Positions 33,008-44,490 are shown, counted from the first letter of the stretch. The stretch is DNA of 64,000 nt from Limnomonas spitsbergensis (GCA_037349105.1 JAYJMM010000089.1:124001-188000), one strand, 5' to 3'. The notes: generated by a model not told the origin, from the sequence alone. Made by a program: numbers and translations.

Positions 33008-33641
33008 TGTCACAGTATATTACAGTATACGTGACAGAACCGTTTAGACCGCAGTTAGCGGCCTCGGTGACTCCGCAGCTTCTCTGCGGAGTCTCCGGAT
33101 TTGAGCTGAGACCTAGAAACCCGCTTACGCCGGGAGATTTGACAGGTTCTACCGTACTCTGAATTGGGCCTGCCGGGTCCCTGTATCCCGGCAATTGCCT
33201 AAACTAGTTACTTCGTCCCTTTCTAAAGGACAGACCTCTATTGTAATCAGCACCGGCCGTCATCCTCGCATGAGACCTTCAGCTTACACATACGTCAGTC
33301 TCTAACCAGAGTCAAGCCTAGCTCAGCCTCAGCTGAGATAGCTGGAGACAAGTACCACAGTCAGAGAGCCGAGACCCTGCCGAAGAAGAAGTACGCAGTC
33401 TACGTCCCGTCACCCTCACCGCGAGTCACGCGGTAAGTGCCCCTTAACATAGCCCAGCTGGATCGCGCCCAGACGGCCAGACGGCCTATGCTACCTAAGT
33501 CAATTGCTATACATACAAATAACCAGTTAGCTGCTTAACTCGCTGAGCACTCGCAGCCAGTGAAGAGTCACTGAGCCTGCCCGTAGGCGTCCATCACTGC
33601 CGTGAGGAAAGAAGTCCGCCACGGACCTGAAGCGCACATCA
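33008..33641 (+). repeat. 3' LTR of the large retrotransposon
   Basis: It begins TGTCACAGTATATTACAG and ends CGCACATCA. It contains the same core promoter and self-priming segment (33210-33232). It is about 15 bases longer than the 5' LTR. Confidence 0.9.
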
Positions 33642-33950
33642 CGAGTAAAGTAGTAGGGGCGGTACCCACGAGACGGAGACTTCTAGGCAGAGACATCCAG
33701 TTAGGGACTTCCTGTTACAGTTATCTTGTTAACACACTCTTGTCTGAAGTACAAGGAGCATGAGTGTACGGTGATATACCGTGTTTGTGAGTAGAGGACA
33801 CCTCTCTAAGGTGTCCTGACCGGAGTTTACGGTATTTACCATAGTATTGCAGTTACTGCTTTATGGTGCGACATTCCGCTTTGCAGCGCAGCTTCCTCTC
33901 AAGCTGTGACTGCAGCCTTGGATGGTTCGTATAGCGGGTCTCGTCCGCTA
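33642..33950. repeat. 230-bp direct repeat, copy 2, followed by flank repeat F
   Basis: 33642-33873 repeats 32773-33003. It is then joined to a second copy of flank repeat F (33876-33950), which on the left side of the element directly precedes the 5' LTR. Confidence 0.85.
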
Positions 33951-34550
33951 CCGTAGTATCAGTCAATTTTCGTTTTATATTGAATTCGTTTTTTGTTTGG
34001 AAATCTCCTAATTAACAAAACCACGCTTTCGTTTTAGTGGTTCGTTTTTCTGATCGGAGGTTCAAATGTTTACGATCACTCGTTCGTTTTTGCTCCAGAA
34101 CCGCTCAAACCGCGGTTGCCTTTCCGCTGAATGGTTGCTGGGCGCGCAGCTCTGAGAGCCGCGACCTCCTTTGCCTGCCGGATAACTTGAAGGAGTGGGA
34201 CGCCCGCATAGTATCAAGCTGTAGAGGCCTGCTTTCTTCGGCGACTGGCCTTCGTTTTCTTCTGATGCGGTTGGAAGACGCGGCGGGGCCGCTCGCCTAC
34301 TATCTATCTCGACATCCGGTCTAAGTCAATAATCACTGTGGCAGGAGCTGTGGCTACTGGTGCTGCTTCGGGAAGATTCGTGTTTGCGACATGAACGGCG
34401 CTGCTCTTTGTATGGCAATTTGTTTAGGGTTTGGGGCGAAAATGTTCGTTTTATGGTTCGTTTTAGTCCCACGGTACACATTTTTATTAAAATCAACGGT
34501 TCGTTTTCTTGAAAAACGATGAATAAAACGAAATCGGACTGATACTACGG
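33951..34550. mobile_element. 600-bp TIR element (MITE-like, TA duplication)
   Basis: The 28-bp termini starting CCGTAGTATCAGTC are inverted, with 26 matches, at 33951-33978 and 34523-34550. Both ends are flanked by TA. Sub-terminal TTCGTTTT motifs recur in both orientations. It holds no transposase, so it is non-autonomous. It sits inside flank repeat F. Confidence 0.85.
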
Positions 34551-34944
34551 TATATCCGTCCGTTTTGCAGCGTAGCTTCCTCCTCAGGCTCCGCAGGGTC
34601 CGCTCGAGCTGCGATCTGCAGCTTTTGGTTGATTCCTGCACACAGTCTCGGGTTGCCGCTTTTAAACTAGGATCCCGGATCCTTGCTCACTTCCGTCAGC
34701 ACGTGGGTTGTGCACTTTACCACAAATGCAGGCCAGGCGCACAGACAATATCAGCTGGGTTTATAACTCCACAGCCTGATGTACTGTGGCCCAGTTGTTC
34801 AAAACTAGGCACATGGAGCAAGATGTTAAGGTCTGGGTGCTGCTACTCTGCTAAATACCTTTCATAAGATCTTTCACAAGACCTTTCACAAGACCTTTCA
34901 CAAGACCTTTCACAAGACCTTTCACAAGATCTGTATATGTACAC
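34551..34944. repeat. Diverged F repeat and a 12-bp tandem repeat
   Basis: 34555-34610 resembles flank repeat F. At 34868-34930 the unit CTTTCACAAGAC is repeated about five to six times. No gene is supported. Confidence 0.8.
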
Positions 34945-35502
34945 CCGTTGATTATTAATCTTCTTCTCCACTCGCAAATCGCTCTCCAGACGATGTCCAA
35001 CCGGTCGCTGGCTCAACAAGGCCAGGCTGTGTACAGGGCTTCCCGACGCCAATGAAGACTTCGAAAAAACAGAAGCGCATAAGCATAGCTGAATAACAGT
35101 TGGTAAACCAGACATCCAGCCTTGTTGAGCTGTAGCAGCCTGTCGGAGCCAGGGGTCGAAGCTCTCCTTGTGGTCGCGTATGAGAAGCGGGATACGAATG
35201 TTGAAGATCGCCAGCCACTGCAGCATACTGTTCGCCCAGTCGTCATCACGCACAACCAGGTAGACTCTGGTGGTTTGAGACAGGTACTGTATGAGCAACA
35301 TGCTCAAGCATTGGCTGGTCTGCATCGTCAGCGGGCATTGAGCGAAGTAGGGTGCTGGGATCGCTTCCCACCCTGCAAAATGAGGCTGGTGAGCCCAGGT
35401 GCCCTCGCTGGGGCTGTTATGGTGCTGGAGGGGGCAGGGTGCCTTGAACTCCACTGGTACACGGTGCAGCTGTTCCCCTGCTCCGCAGCAAGCTAACGGC
35501 AT
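34945..35502 (-). CDS. Hypothetical protein fragment
   Basis: The minus-strand frame encodes about 190 residues with a folded-protein look: LIQYLSQTTRVYLVVRDDDW, ANSMLQWLAIFNIRIPLLIR, then DHKESFDPWLRQAATAQQ. I do not recognise the family. It extends into the 12-bp repeat, where it encodes CERS repeats, so the true end is probably earlier. It may be a remnant of a transposase or host gene. Confidence 0.3.
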
Positions 35503-35679
35503 CTGGGGAGGCCCGCATGCGAGTCAGGGTGTCGTGCTACACGCCTTAGCTGGCAGAGGGCTGTAGGCTAAAGACGTCCAGCTGTTGAAAGCTGCTCTCA
35601 TGCACCAGATAATTTCTCGAAATGCGGAATGTGGTGGAAGGACTGGGGGGCACTGATGAGTAGTGCTAGCATATTGCCC

Positions 35680-36395
35680 TCATGCGCGATCCCTCATTGC
35701 ATGGGGCTGGAGCCAGGGGACTCCACCTGGAGCCATGAGCTTGGCACTGGGGAAAGCCCTCCGGCCTCCCTGAGCCCTTGGCCTGCCTGGTCCTCCTTGT
35801 TTGTTGAACTTGGATGTTGGGTTGGGCTTGAGTGGGAGCGGTCTGGGGCTGGGCTGGGGCTGGGATGAGGCTGGGTTGAGCAGTGGCTGGGGTGATGCTG
35901 GGTTGGGCTGTGGCTGGGTTGGGCTGGGGTTGGGCTGGGCTAAGTTGGGGCTGCCTGGGCTGGTAGCCGCCACCACTGTTGGGGCTGCCCAGCCATCCAC
36001 CTCCTTCACCTCTGGGACCATTGTGTTGAAGGTAGCGAGGAGCTGTGAGACTATATGCTGCTGCAGTTCTGGGCAGACTTTAAGAGTCTTGTGCCACATG
36101 CACTTGCACAGGTGAATGGTGTCCTCAAAATCACCCTTCTGCTGCCGCCGTGACGATGTTTGCTGCTGGGCCACCCCGTCGTCGCCCTCCTCACCGCCGA
36201 CTTCCATCCTCATCACCATCTCTGCCACCGCTGCCTCCTATATTGCCCCATTATTGGAGGAGCCCACAAAGGCCTTATCGATGATCAGCTGGGCCATCGG
36301 GGTGAGGCTGGCGGGCAGGTCCTCAAAGCTCCATCACTCGCTGAAGCGGCTGTCCCTACTGCTATGGTAGATGATCCCAAACATGTGTTTGCACA
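35680..36395 (-). pseudogene. Gene fragment cut by an LTR insertion
   Basis: The minus strand reads CKHMFGIIYHSSRDSRFSE, an in-frame TGA, then FEDLPASLTPMAQLIIDKAF and VGSSNNGAI, another stop, then a 182-residue frame (MAEMVMRMEVGGEEGDDG..., DTIHLCKCMWHKTLKVCPEL, and a Pro/Asn/Gln-repeat tail). Its upstream end stops exactly at the LTR start, 36396. Stops and truncation indicate a dead copy. The family is unknown to me; the KAFVGSS block and acidic region suggest a transposon-derived or regulatory protein, but that is a guess. Confidence 0.45.
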
Positions 36396-37033
36396 TGTCA
36401 CGGTATAATGCTGTATACGTGCCAAAACCGTAGGGACCGCTGACGCGCCCCCGTAGACTCCGCAGCTTCCCTGCGGAGCCCCCTTTTTAGGGTTAGACGC
36501 TCAGCTCCCCACTTTCGGGAAGATCGGAGGCCAAGATTTCCCGTACCCTAGTAATAAGGGCTTGCCGGGACATTGTATCCCGGCTCGCCCACTGTCTCTT
36601 ACTTCGTTCCTGTTAAGTGGACAGGCCTCTATTTGTAAACAGCACCGGATAGTTCTCGGGGACCTACTCAGTGAAGAGCAACAAAGCCAGTACCACATAG
36701 CCAGTCAAGTCTAGATCAGCGAGCCAGCAGATATAGCAAGCCCGAGAACTCCCAACCGAAGCCCCGCCCGACATGGGACTACGTCCGCAGTCTACGGCTA
36801 CGTCTTCGGCCGCTACACGCGGTAAGTGACTCATAACGACCTGCAGGGTTCGCGACCCGTCAGGCCATTAGTCTAAGCTCTACAAGCGGTCAGCACCGCG
36901 TCGGTCACCTAGAAGTTCCAGCCACAGCTTAACGCGCTGCGAATTCGCGGCCAGCGTGTAGGCGCTGAGTCCGCCCGTAGGCGTCCGCCACTCAGTGGGG
37001 AAGAAGTCCGCCACGGACCCGAAGCAACAATCA
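36396..37033 (+). repeat. Diverged LTR of the same retrotransposon family
   Basis: It starts TGTCACGGTATAATGCTG and ends AACAATCA. Internal landmarks match the large element's LTR: CTCCGCAGCTTCCCTGCGGAG, TGTATCCCGGC, ACTTCGT, and CCGCCCGTAGGCGTCC. It is followed by the matching leader, so it is the 5' LTR of a truncated copy rather than a solo LTR. Confidence 0.88.
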
Positions 37034-37035
37034 CG

Positions 37036-37058
37036 TGTCCACTTGAAAGGAACGAAGT
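37036..37058 (+). other. Self-priming primer-binding site of the diverged copy
   Basis: Two bases after the LTR, these 23 nt pair with 36601-36623 at 21 positions by Watson-Crick rules, with one G-U and one mismatch. Relative to the large element, four bases of this site have changed and each is matched by a compensating change in the LTR partner. Confidence 0.8.
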
Positions 37059-37285
37059 GGATCTAGCCTGATCAGCCTGATCCAACGAATCCTGCTGAAG
37101 GTGCATGTGCTGTGGACTTGAAAATTCTTTTTGAAGACAGTGGATCTGCCTTGGACAGCTAGAAATCACTGAGCAGAGGATTCTCTATAGAACCCAAGTC
37201 GATTCCTGCTTGCGCTGGGCGTGGCAACCCAGAAGCAGACGTAGCTTGAAGATGACCACAGTGGGAGTTATGCTCCTGGTATACC
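37059..37285 (+). other. Truncated leader of the diverged copy
   Basis: It shares GGATYTAGCCTGATCAGC, a CCTGCTRAAGGTGC stretch and scattered later matches with 15739-15950. No gag homologous to the large element follows. Confidence 0.7.
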
Positions 37286-38080
37286 ATGGTAGACCAAAAG
37301 CCTGACAGCCTGATCTGGACAACTATTGGTGACATGCCTGCAGATGGAAATGCCCTCACAAACCAGCCACCATGGGGCTTAAATGTGTCCACCATGCACG
37401 CAGCGAGATCAGTTGAGGCGGCGGAAGTGGAGGCAACAGCAGTAGCGACGGCGGAGGCGGCATTAGCCCAAGCAGCAGATGAGCATGTGTCACAGCAGCC
37501 CCTTGGCACCAGCCCTCCCCACTGGGCCCATACCTCCCAGTGGTCCCTTGACTCGGGGACAACGGAAGGCCCTGTCCAGCTGCGAGAAGCATGCTGACAG
37601 AGCGTGCGTGCTGGAGGCAGAGGTCAAGGAACTGAAGGCTCGGGAGGTAAAGCGGCTGGCCACCGCTGCCAAGGGAGAGGAGGGGGAGGCAGAAAAGGGC
37701 TTCATGCCTTACCCTAGAGGTGCTGAGGGACCCTGACCAGGAGGCAGTGGGATCTGCCCACTTTATAAGACCAGAGAGCTCAGTAGCCATGATAGGGTCA
37801 TAGGGGAGGTCAGCTTGGAGGATTGTGTCATGGATTTCACAGCTTGTGACAAAGCTTACCTCATTCACCCAGGTTCGGTGTGAGAGGGAGTTCAGCCCAG
37901 ACCTCATCTACAAACCCGGGGAGCAGATGATGCCACGACGTTTGGCTGCTTATTGGGATGGGTATGCAGAGGTAGATAGCCTACATGGGGGCTTCGCTGC
38001 ATCTGATCTACACATGTATCTGACTAGTTCAGTGTGCAGTCGGGCATGCCCTTATGCTTGTAAGCACTGATTTCTCCGCG
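37286..38080 (+). CDS. Hypothetical open-frame fragments after the truncated leader
   Basis: Frame one (37286-37597) encodes MVDQKPDSLIWTTIGDMPAD and an alanine-rich helix. An overlapping frame (37479-37736) encodes a GPLTRGQRKALSSCEKHADR, LEAEVKELKAREVKRLATAA stretch that looks like a coiled coil. A third (about 37872-38070), after a possible acceptor (TTCACCCAG), encodes VRCEREFSPDLIYKPGEQMM. They could be gag remnants with frameshifts, or exons. I recognise no domain, and no frame is intact. Confidence 0.3.
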
Positions 38081-39736
38081 TGCCTATCTGGACGGCAGCT
38101 GAGCCCTTCTAGCGGTATGGAGGATCCCAGGGATTATTTTTCCACCAGCGGGACAGCAACCGCCGACAAGCACTGCAAAATACTCTTCCTGGGGGCAGGC
38201 TGCATAGGGTGTGGGTGCAAGCAGAAGAGGAGGAGGCAGCGGCGGCGGCGGAGGAGCCCTTGTCTCAGCGTGGAGCACGGGTGGCGACTAAAACCGCACT
38301 TGGATAGCTCAGCTGACGAGCACCTGTCCCTCATCTCAATCGGTATGGATCCTGAGCGCGCCGTCAAGGAGACCTAATTGGCTTATGGAGTGCACACCAG
38401 TTCCATGACCACTTTGCGGACATGGTCCAAGATAACTTCCTCCTCTCACTCTGTCCCTCTCGTCATCTCATAGGTGCGATACGAACGCTGGAGGTTTCTA
38501 ATTAATTAGTACCAGGACAAGGAACGCCAAGCGGCTGGTAATGCTCCAGGCTGGGTCCCTAGCGGGTCAAGGTCAAGCTCATGGCAACCCGGAAAAATAT
38601 GGAGGAGGGAGCACTGCAAGCGTCACAACGGGTACTGCACAGGGCTAAGCAAAGGCAGGAGAGGGCAGATTATGTATTTATATATTATAATTTACTTCAT
38701 CCTTTCCTGATTATGTGGCTTCAACTTTACACAGCTTTTACAGACTTCCACAATTTCACATTCTTGTTTCCTTCTCCTTTCTCCTAGGAGGCGTCAACCG
38801 AACTCTTTTGCGCCCATGTCATAGTTTCTGGCTCTTGCTGCATGCTGTTGCACCATCTGTTGCCCAACAGCTGTACTGTGAGCTGCTGAACAGGTGTTGC
38901 TGCTGCGGCATGCTCATGCAGCTGTTGCAGCTGTTGCACAATAGCTTTACGGTGCTGCAGCTGTTGCACAATAGCTTTACGGTGAGCTTTGCAAAAGAGA
39001 ATGTAGGCACTGCTATCGATTACGCGCGGGGTTGACTTCCTCTTCTGCGGCGTTGGCTTCCTCTTTATCTTCACGCCTTTGGAGATAGGATTGCTGGACG
39101 CTTCAGGAGACTGGAGGCCGATCGCCCGCCCCAATTCCTAATTCCGGAGCTATCATGCGTTCCTCATGGCCAAGATCTCCGCCGTCATTGAATATCACCA
39201 GGACATTGTTCGCCGGCACCTCAGACGCATGACGCATCCAATCTGGGCTGTATTTTTTCGCCGCACGTTGCACGGTGCTGGCCATCTATCAGGAGCACGA
39301 GGCATTAAACATGAACGCCACCTCAGCAGCGATAGTGCCATTAGCAGGCAGGCCAGATAGGAGGAAGCACAGCTGGTCACCTCCTGCTGCCTGGTGCTTG
39401 CCGGATTCCGCATCAGGTAGTGTGTTTGAATCTTTAGCAGGGAGGTTGCAGGGGTGACCTGGACCGACAGGCAAGACAGCAGGTGATGCTGGAAGTGCGT
39501 CCCGCAGGCCAATAATTGAATTCGGTTGCTCTCTCGGCCTCCACTGAGAAAATATATGGTGACGGAAAAGCCCCCCGGCATAGAGGGCTGCTTCTGGTTA
39601 TCACAGCTTTCGTCGTCTTTGTACATGAAATAGTGCAAGAATTCCAGAAAGGCGTCAAAATGAGTCCATAGCTAGGAGTCCAAAGTGAGCTGCACAACCT
39701 CGAGATGCCGAGTTGCTTCTAGCCCGCGTAACAGCA
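38081..39736. other. No supported gene; small local repeats
   Basis: Short overlapping frames only. At 38928-38985 a 28-bp unit (GCAGCTGTTGCACAATAGCTTTACGGT) is duplicated. Nothing else is assignable. Confidence 0.4.
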
Positions 39737-40362
39737 CGATTCTGATGCGTGGAGGAACAAGTTCCACCCTTTCGAAAGTTCCTCCACCCGATCTCGTGGA
39801 ACAGGTGTGGAGGAACGGGTGGAGGAACTTTCGAAAGGGTGGAGGAACGCATTCTTTTCCGCGGAGGGGGGGGGTCCGCGGAACTATATTGAACTATTGA
39901 GCTCATTGCCAGCGTGGCCGAGATAATTTCTGCGTCCTTTTCTTTCTATATGACGTTAATCGCAAGTTCTTTCTTTAACTTTTGATGTCTCTCCGGCGAT
40001 TTGGCGTGGATGAAGGCAGCAAACGACGGCTCTTTCGATGATGGAGCGAGCGATCTACAGTCACACAAAACAGCGAGCGATCTACGGCCACAAAAATAAT
40101 GTGCTACTTCCATAGTCGGTCTGCTAAGGAGAATCACAGAACAATATGCAGAAATTATATACAATGCAAGGAAGAACGCAAGAAAGAAATGAAACAGGCG
40201 GCAGGAAAGAGCGCTGTGAAGATCTCCCGTACATAACTCCAACCTTTGCCATTCTTCCTCCATCTCACGCCTCGTTGAACAGGGGTGGAGGAACGGGTGG
40301 ATGAACTTTCGAAAACTTTCGTATTTTTCCTCCACATTTGTTTCCTCCACCAATCAGAATCG
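39737..40362. mobile_element. 626-bp TIR element with nested palindromes
   Basis: The left end, CGATTCTGATGCGTGGAGGAAC, and the right end, GTTTCCTCCACCAATCAGAATCG, are inverted copies. Inside each end are further inverted GGAACGGGTGGAGGAACTTTCGAAAG-type repeats (39770-39855 and 40285-40345) that can form hairpins. There is no coding capacity, and I found no target duplication. Confidence 0.7.
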
Positions 40363-40626
40363 GGCTGAAAGGCCGCATATATAAGGCCGCATCTTTGTTC
40401 AAGTGGCCTGCAGCTGTTACATGCTGGGCCGAGGTGGCAATGGTGTTCCGCACGTCCCTTCAGGCAAATGCAGCAGTTCTGATACAGGTACTCATCAGAT
40501 GTACTGGTCATGCAAGGAACGAATCTCGGATTCTCGGATGAGCCAAACTGTGCATCTTGTCTCGGACGAAACGAATCGTAACAAATGACGACTGAGGTCT
40601 GTTGCAAACAAAAGTGCTGCCCTGGT

Positions 40627-42551
40627 CAGGGTAACCCGGTACGGAAACACGGTACGGGAATACGGTGCGGTACGGTACGGATACGGTACGGATAAAAGGG
40701 ACGGTACGGTAGGCCAATACGGTCCAAGATTTTCCCCATTTTCAAGGCTCAGAACAGCAGGATCCACACCAGGGGTCTACAATGGGGTCTGGGAACTGAC
40801 CGGTTTAGCCGGGCACTTTTTCCCCCCTCTCCGGTTTTTTTCCCCGAGCCGGAGTCATCTTTTTTTTCCGTCCGGTTTTCCGAAATAGTGTGAAAAGTGT
40901 GATTTTTTTCTTCCCGCTCATTACAAACTGTTCGATCTTCTCTAGTCTCAAAAGACACTCCTAGACACAAACCTGCACACACACATAACTACAGTTTATC
41001 CTTCTCTTTTGGAGCTGTCGGAAGAGGTAGGGAATCGAGGGCGTATATCAGGTAGGCTTTCAAGGTGCCGTCTGCCTGAGGGAAGATCGCCAGCGAGACG
41101 AGAGAGGAGGCTGTTTCGGCTGGGGCTGTTTCGTCTTTTTCGGCTGGGGCGGTTTCGGTGAGGTCGATCTCAACCTCGACTTCGCGACGTTGCTCCTCGA
41201 CTTCGAGACGTGGCTAGCTCCTTCGCTTTGTCTAACGACCACATGCCGAAGTTGAAGGGTTGGCTAGCAGACAACCGCTCTTTAGAACCACTAGCCATAA
41301 TGGCGTGCTGAGAGTATGTTCAAGGGAATAAACATGGAACAGCCGGGGAGAATAAGAGCCGGATAAGAGTTTGTGGGCCTCCGGCCCCAAATCACGAAAG
41401 CCGGAGAACATTCATACTTTCCCCTTTTTTTCCGGCTTCGCCGGAACCCCCCTCTCGCTTTTCCCCGGCTTTTTTTTCTTTTGTCCAATTCTGTCCGGGA
41501 ACCGGCCGGTTTGTAGAGCCCTGATCCACACATAGAAAGACATGCATGCAACACTCACATGACTGTTTGATCCCATGCACATCCTGACATATTGCATGGC
41601 TGCATGACAGTCCCCATGCAATTTTTGCATGGCCCCCAAATAACCACCAAGGATCTCCATGCATGCATGCAGATTTACCAGGCTGACATGATAGGAGAAA
41701 ATATGATCATTGATGCAATCCCAAACTCCTCACAGATCGCCATTACAATGTTCCAATATGCCATTCAGCATTTCTGTAATTCAGCTAGTCCGTATAAACG
41801 CTACCCACCAGCATGGCACATGCAATTTTACATGTATGAATATAGCAATAGAAACAAGAGGCCTCAGAATCACCTTGCATAGTTGCTGAGTTGCATGGCA
41901 TGCATGGAAATCACTTCGTAAGGAGACACGGAGCTCCTGTGTCTTGCCTCCCTCCTGGGAGTCCTGGACTCATGGGCTCCTACTCCTCCTGGCCTCCTGC
42001 CCTCCTCCCTCTATGCAGCTTTGGATTGTGACTTGGTGCCAAGTTCTGTCTTATTGCCACTAGGTTTTGGGTTAGACTTGTACTTTCACGAGCAACGAAT
42101 GCCTCTTTACCACTGGAAGCGAGCGAGCTTACGTAGATTTTGATGCCCTGGATGTGTGGACTGTGGACGGTGTGGATTTGCCAGACGAGGGAGACGAACA
42201 CACGACATCACCGCAATATGCCTGTATCACCCGTCCTAACGTCTTACACGCCGCAACTTGTCCTGTTGTGCCCGCGAGGTGATTGGTAAATCGCGTAGTG
42301 TTGACGATCATATAATTACAAAATTTGTATCGCCCACGCTTGGCCTGGCCAGCCTTCGATGACGGATGCAAAACCCAATGCGAATCAGCCGTGTACGCTG
42401 CATTCCTGTTCTCAGCGCTACCTCCATCGCTCTCATGCAGTCATGCAGTGCAGGAAATGGCGACCGTACTTGGCCGTGTTGCAAACGGTACGGTACGGTA
42501 CGGATACGGTACGGGATTTTAGGCCAATACGGCCCGTACTGGGTAACCCTG
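40627..42551. mobile_element. Non-autonomous hAT element with perfect 8-bp duplication
   Basis: Termini CAGGGTAACCCGGTACGG and the complement of CCGTACTGGGTAACCCTG are flanked by GCCCTGGT at both 40619-40626 and 42552-42559. CGGTACGG clusters lie beside both ends. The ends match the 8-kb element at 6986-14972, which may be from the same family. It contains no transposase but carries another hAT element inside it. Confidence 0.93.
40770..41523. mobile_element. Nested 754-bp hAT element
   Basis: Termini CAGGGGTCTACAA and (complement of the right end) CAGGGCTCTACAA are flanked by ATCCACAC at 40762-40769 and 41524-41531, an exact 8-bp duplication. Sub-terminal CCGG-rich motifs (CCGGTTT) recur at both ends. 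It belongs to a different hAT family from its host element and is non-coding. Confidence 0.93.
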
Positions 42552-42559
42552 GCCCTGGT

Positions 42560-43444
42560 GAAAAGCAGAATCTGCATACAACGGTAGTGGCGATGACACA
42601 ACCAGCCAGGCCAGCGATGACACAACCAGCCAGGCCAGCCAGGCCAGGCCAGGCCAGGCCAGACCAGCAGCAGGCCAGCCTAGCTTTCGGGGGCATGGCT
42701 GGGTGGCCAGGTTGTAAACTCTGCACTGTGAATTTTACTGTCAGTAGGGCGATATCCAGGCCAGGGGTACAGTACCTACCTACTACTACCTGTACATCCA
42801 GACCAGACAAAGTTTCCACGCCGTCCATCAGCGCCTGGCCTGCGGCACCGTCTAGATCAGGGCCATAGGGCTGACCGCCCAATATGCGATCGATGCCATG
42901 ATAAATGCCACACTCGTCGCCTGGTTGTGACCTGTAAATCTGTAATTTTGTTGCCCCGGCCTATTATTCAAGACGCCAAAAAGATGTACAAGTCGTCAGT
43001 GTACGGCTACACAGTAGATTGAAGACACCAAAAAAGATGTACAAACTGACCAGCAACCGACCGACGTCAACCAGTCCTCGCTGGCCCTCGCTCGTCACCG
43101 CGATCTTAATGTTAACATATACATCGCTGGCGTAGATAGCTACTTACTGCTACCGTGAGTCAGAGTGTGAACAGCGATGACTGCCAGGCAGCGTGCCTGC
43201 TACAGCTGACAGTTGGGATTCGACCTGTGTTCACACTCGTCACTGCCAGGAATGCCTGGTCTGGCTCGTCGAACAATACTGATTTGGCTCGATGTCAGTC
43301 GCATGTCTATTCGCTGCTAATAGCTACATATCGCTAAAGCAATGCAGCAAGCGTTCGGCAAGTGACAGCGACAATGACAGCTGCGATTCAAAATGTCACT
43401 CGTCACATGCGGTCGTTGCTGCAAGAAAAGTGTCATTGTTGGCA
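42560..43444. other. No supported gene; CCAGG-type simple repeat
   Basis: At 42590-42668 ACACAACCAGCCAGGCCAGCGATG is duplicated and followed by a run of CAGGC repeats. The rest holds only short frames. Confidence 0.5.
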
Positions 43445-43470
43445 CAGCTTCCCCCCCTGTCAAGAACGCC

Positions 43471-44177
43471 GGGGGCGCGTTCACGTTGAGAAGTCAATAT
43501 CAATATGCGGACGATTTGGTGTGGACGATATTGAGGTGTGGATGCGCTCGTATTGAGGTCATATCGAACGCATATTGAAGTGTGGTTCATGGTGCGAAAC
43601 TTTGCGATAGCCAGCTCACTGCCAGATCACTGCCGCGCATTGCTGCTCTATTCCTCTATTCCTCGACACTGGTCGTCCTCAATCAAGCAGGTGGGGGTCA
43701 GGCCAGTCTGCGAAAGTCGTTCAGAGGCGAGAATTTCAAAGCCAGGTCCTGAGGACCTAATGAATACCCTGTCATGCCTCTTAAGCTGCCAGCACATGGC
43801 CGGTCCAGGTTTGGCCCCGATTTGGGTTTTTGAGGCTTCAGATTGGGCCTCCGAGGTGGCCTCTGAGCTGGAGAAAGAGGCACCAAACATGGTGGACCTG
43901 CCAAAGGTTAATCTCTAAATTGGACATGACGACACTAACGACAGAGGCAGCGTAGGAAGCGAAGGGAGCTGAAATGTTGGTGACGACTGACACGCTGGCA
44001 ATATTGAGCTAAAAACTTGGGTCGAGGGCAAGTTTTTGGATATGACGAATCGAAGTCAAATTGAGTCCATATCGATTCGATATCGAGGCCATATCGAGGT
44101 GTGGCCGAAAATATTCACACAAAAGTCGTCGGTTACCAGCCATATCGCGCCCATATCGTCCAACGTGAACGCGCCCC
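43471..44177. mobile_element. TIR element inserted into the MULE left TIR
   Basis: Ends GGGGCGCGTTCACGTTG (from 43472) and CAACGTGAACGCGCCCC (44161-44177) are perfect inverted 17-mers. Removing the insert rejoins AACGCC to AGGTAT, exactly as in the intact right TIR. Near both ends the motif ATATTGAGGTGTGG / CATATCGAGGTGTGG recurs. It has no coding capacity, and no target duplication is visible. Confidence 0.85.
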
Positions 44178-44484
44178 AGGTATGGAATCGCCAGGAATGA
44201 AAGGTACAGTCGATGACACTCCGCGTCCCGACATTAAAGACGTTGCTTTCTTGCTTTTGAAAATATGTTGGGCTGTGTTAAGGACTTCGCACTGCATATG
44301 ATCTAGCGCGGGTCTCGTAGCTGTCGCCTACGAGAAGTTCGAAGTCGACCCGCTGGCCCTTAGCTAACCTCGGGTTTGGGGTCCATGTCTATCATTTGTC
44401 TGGATTTGCATTTGCATTTGCATTTGTCATCGCTTTAGCAGAAATGGCGGCATCGGCAGTTGGCCTCCTTGGCGGCTCGGCCTC

Positions 44485-44490
44485 TATAAA
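44485..44490 (+). promoter_or_regulatory. TATA box of the MULE accessory gene
   Basis: CTCTATAAAAGGGC, about 65 bp upstream of the ATG at 44553, is a strong TATA box placed to give a short 5' leader. Confidence 0.7.

Larger units (their letters stand above)
15093..33641 (+). mobile_element. 18.5-kb Ty3/gypsy-type retrotransposon carrying a cytosine methyltransferase
   Basis: Two LTRs of about 620-634 bp, which I judge 98-99% identical, flank one coding unit. In order: gag with capsid-like region, three zinc knuckles and a retropepsin-like motif; about 1200 uncharacterised residues; reverse transcriptase; RNase H; DNMT3-like methyltransferase; integrase; PHD finger. The RT-RNase H-integrase order is that of Ty3/gypsy. 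At 18.5 kb it is two to three times the usual length. The frame is broken by TAG codons at 18342, 22977, 25234 and 27574, and the reading frame also changes at about 22957-22979. Yet the LTRs are young, so it was probably recently active or mobilised in trans. No clear target duplication flanks it; a 230-bp direct repeat sits on both sides of the 3' LTR instead. Confidence 0.93.

Noticed and set aside
34862..34932. Possible CRISPR array
   Set aside because: The 12-bp units are contiguous without spacers, and the genome is eukaryotic.
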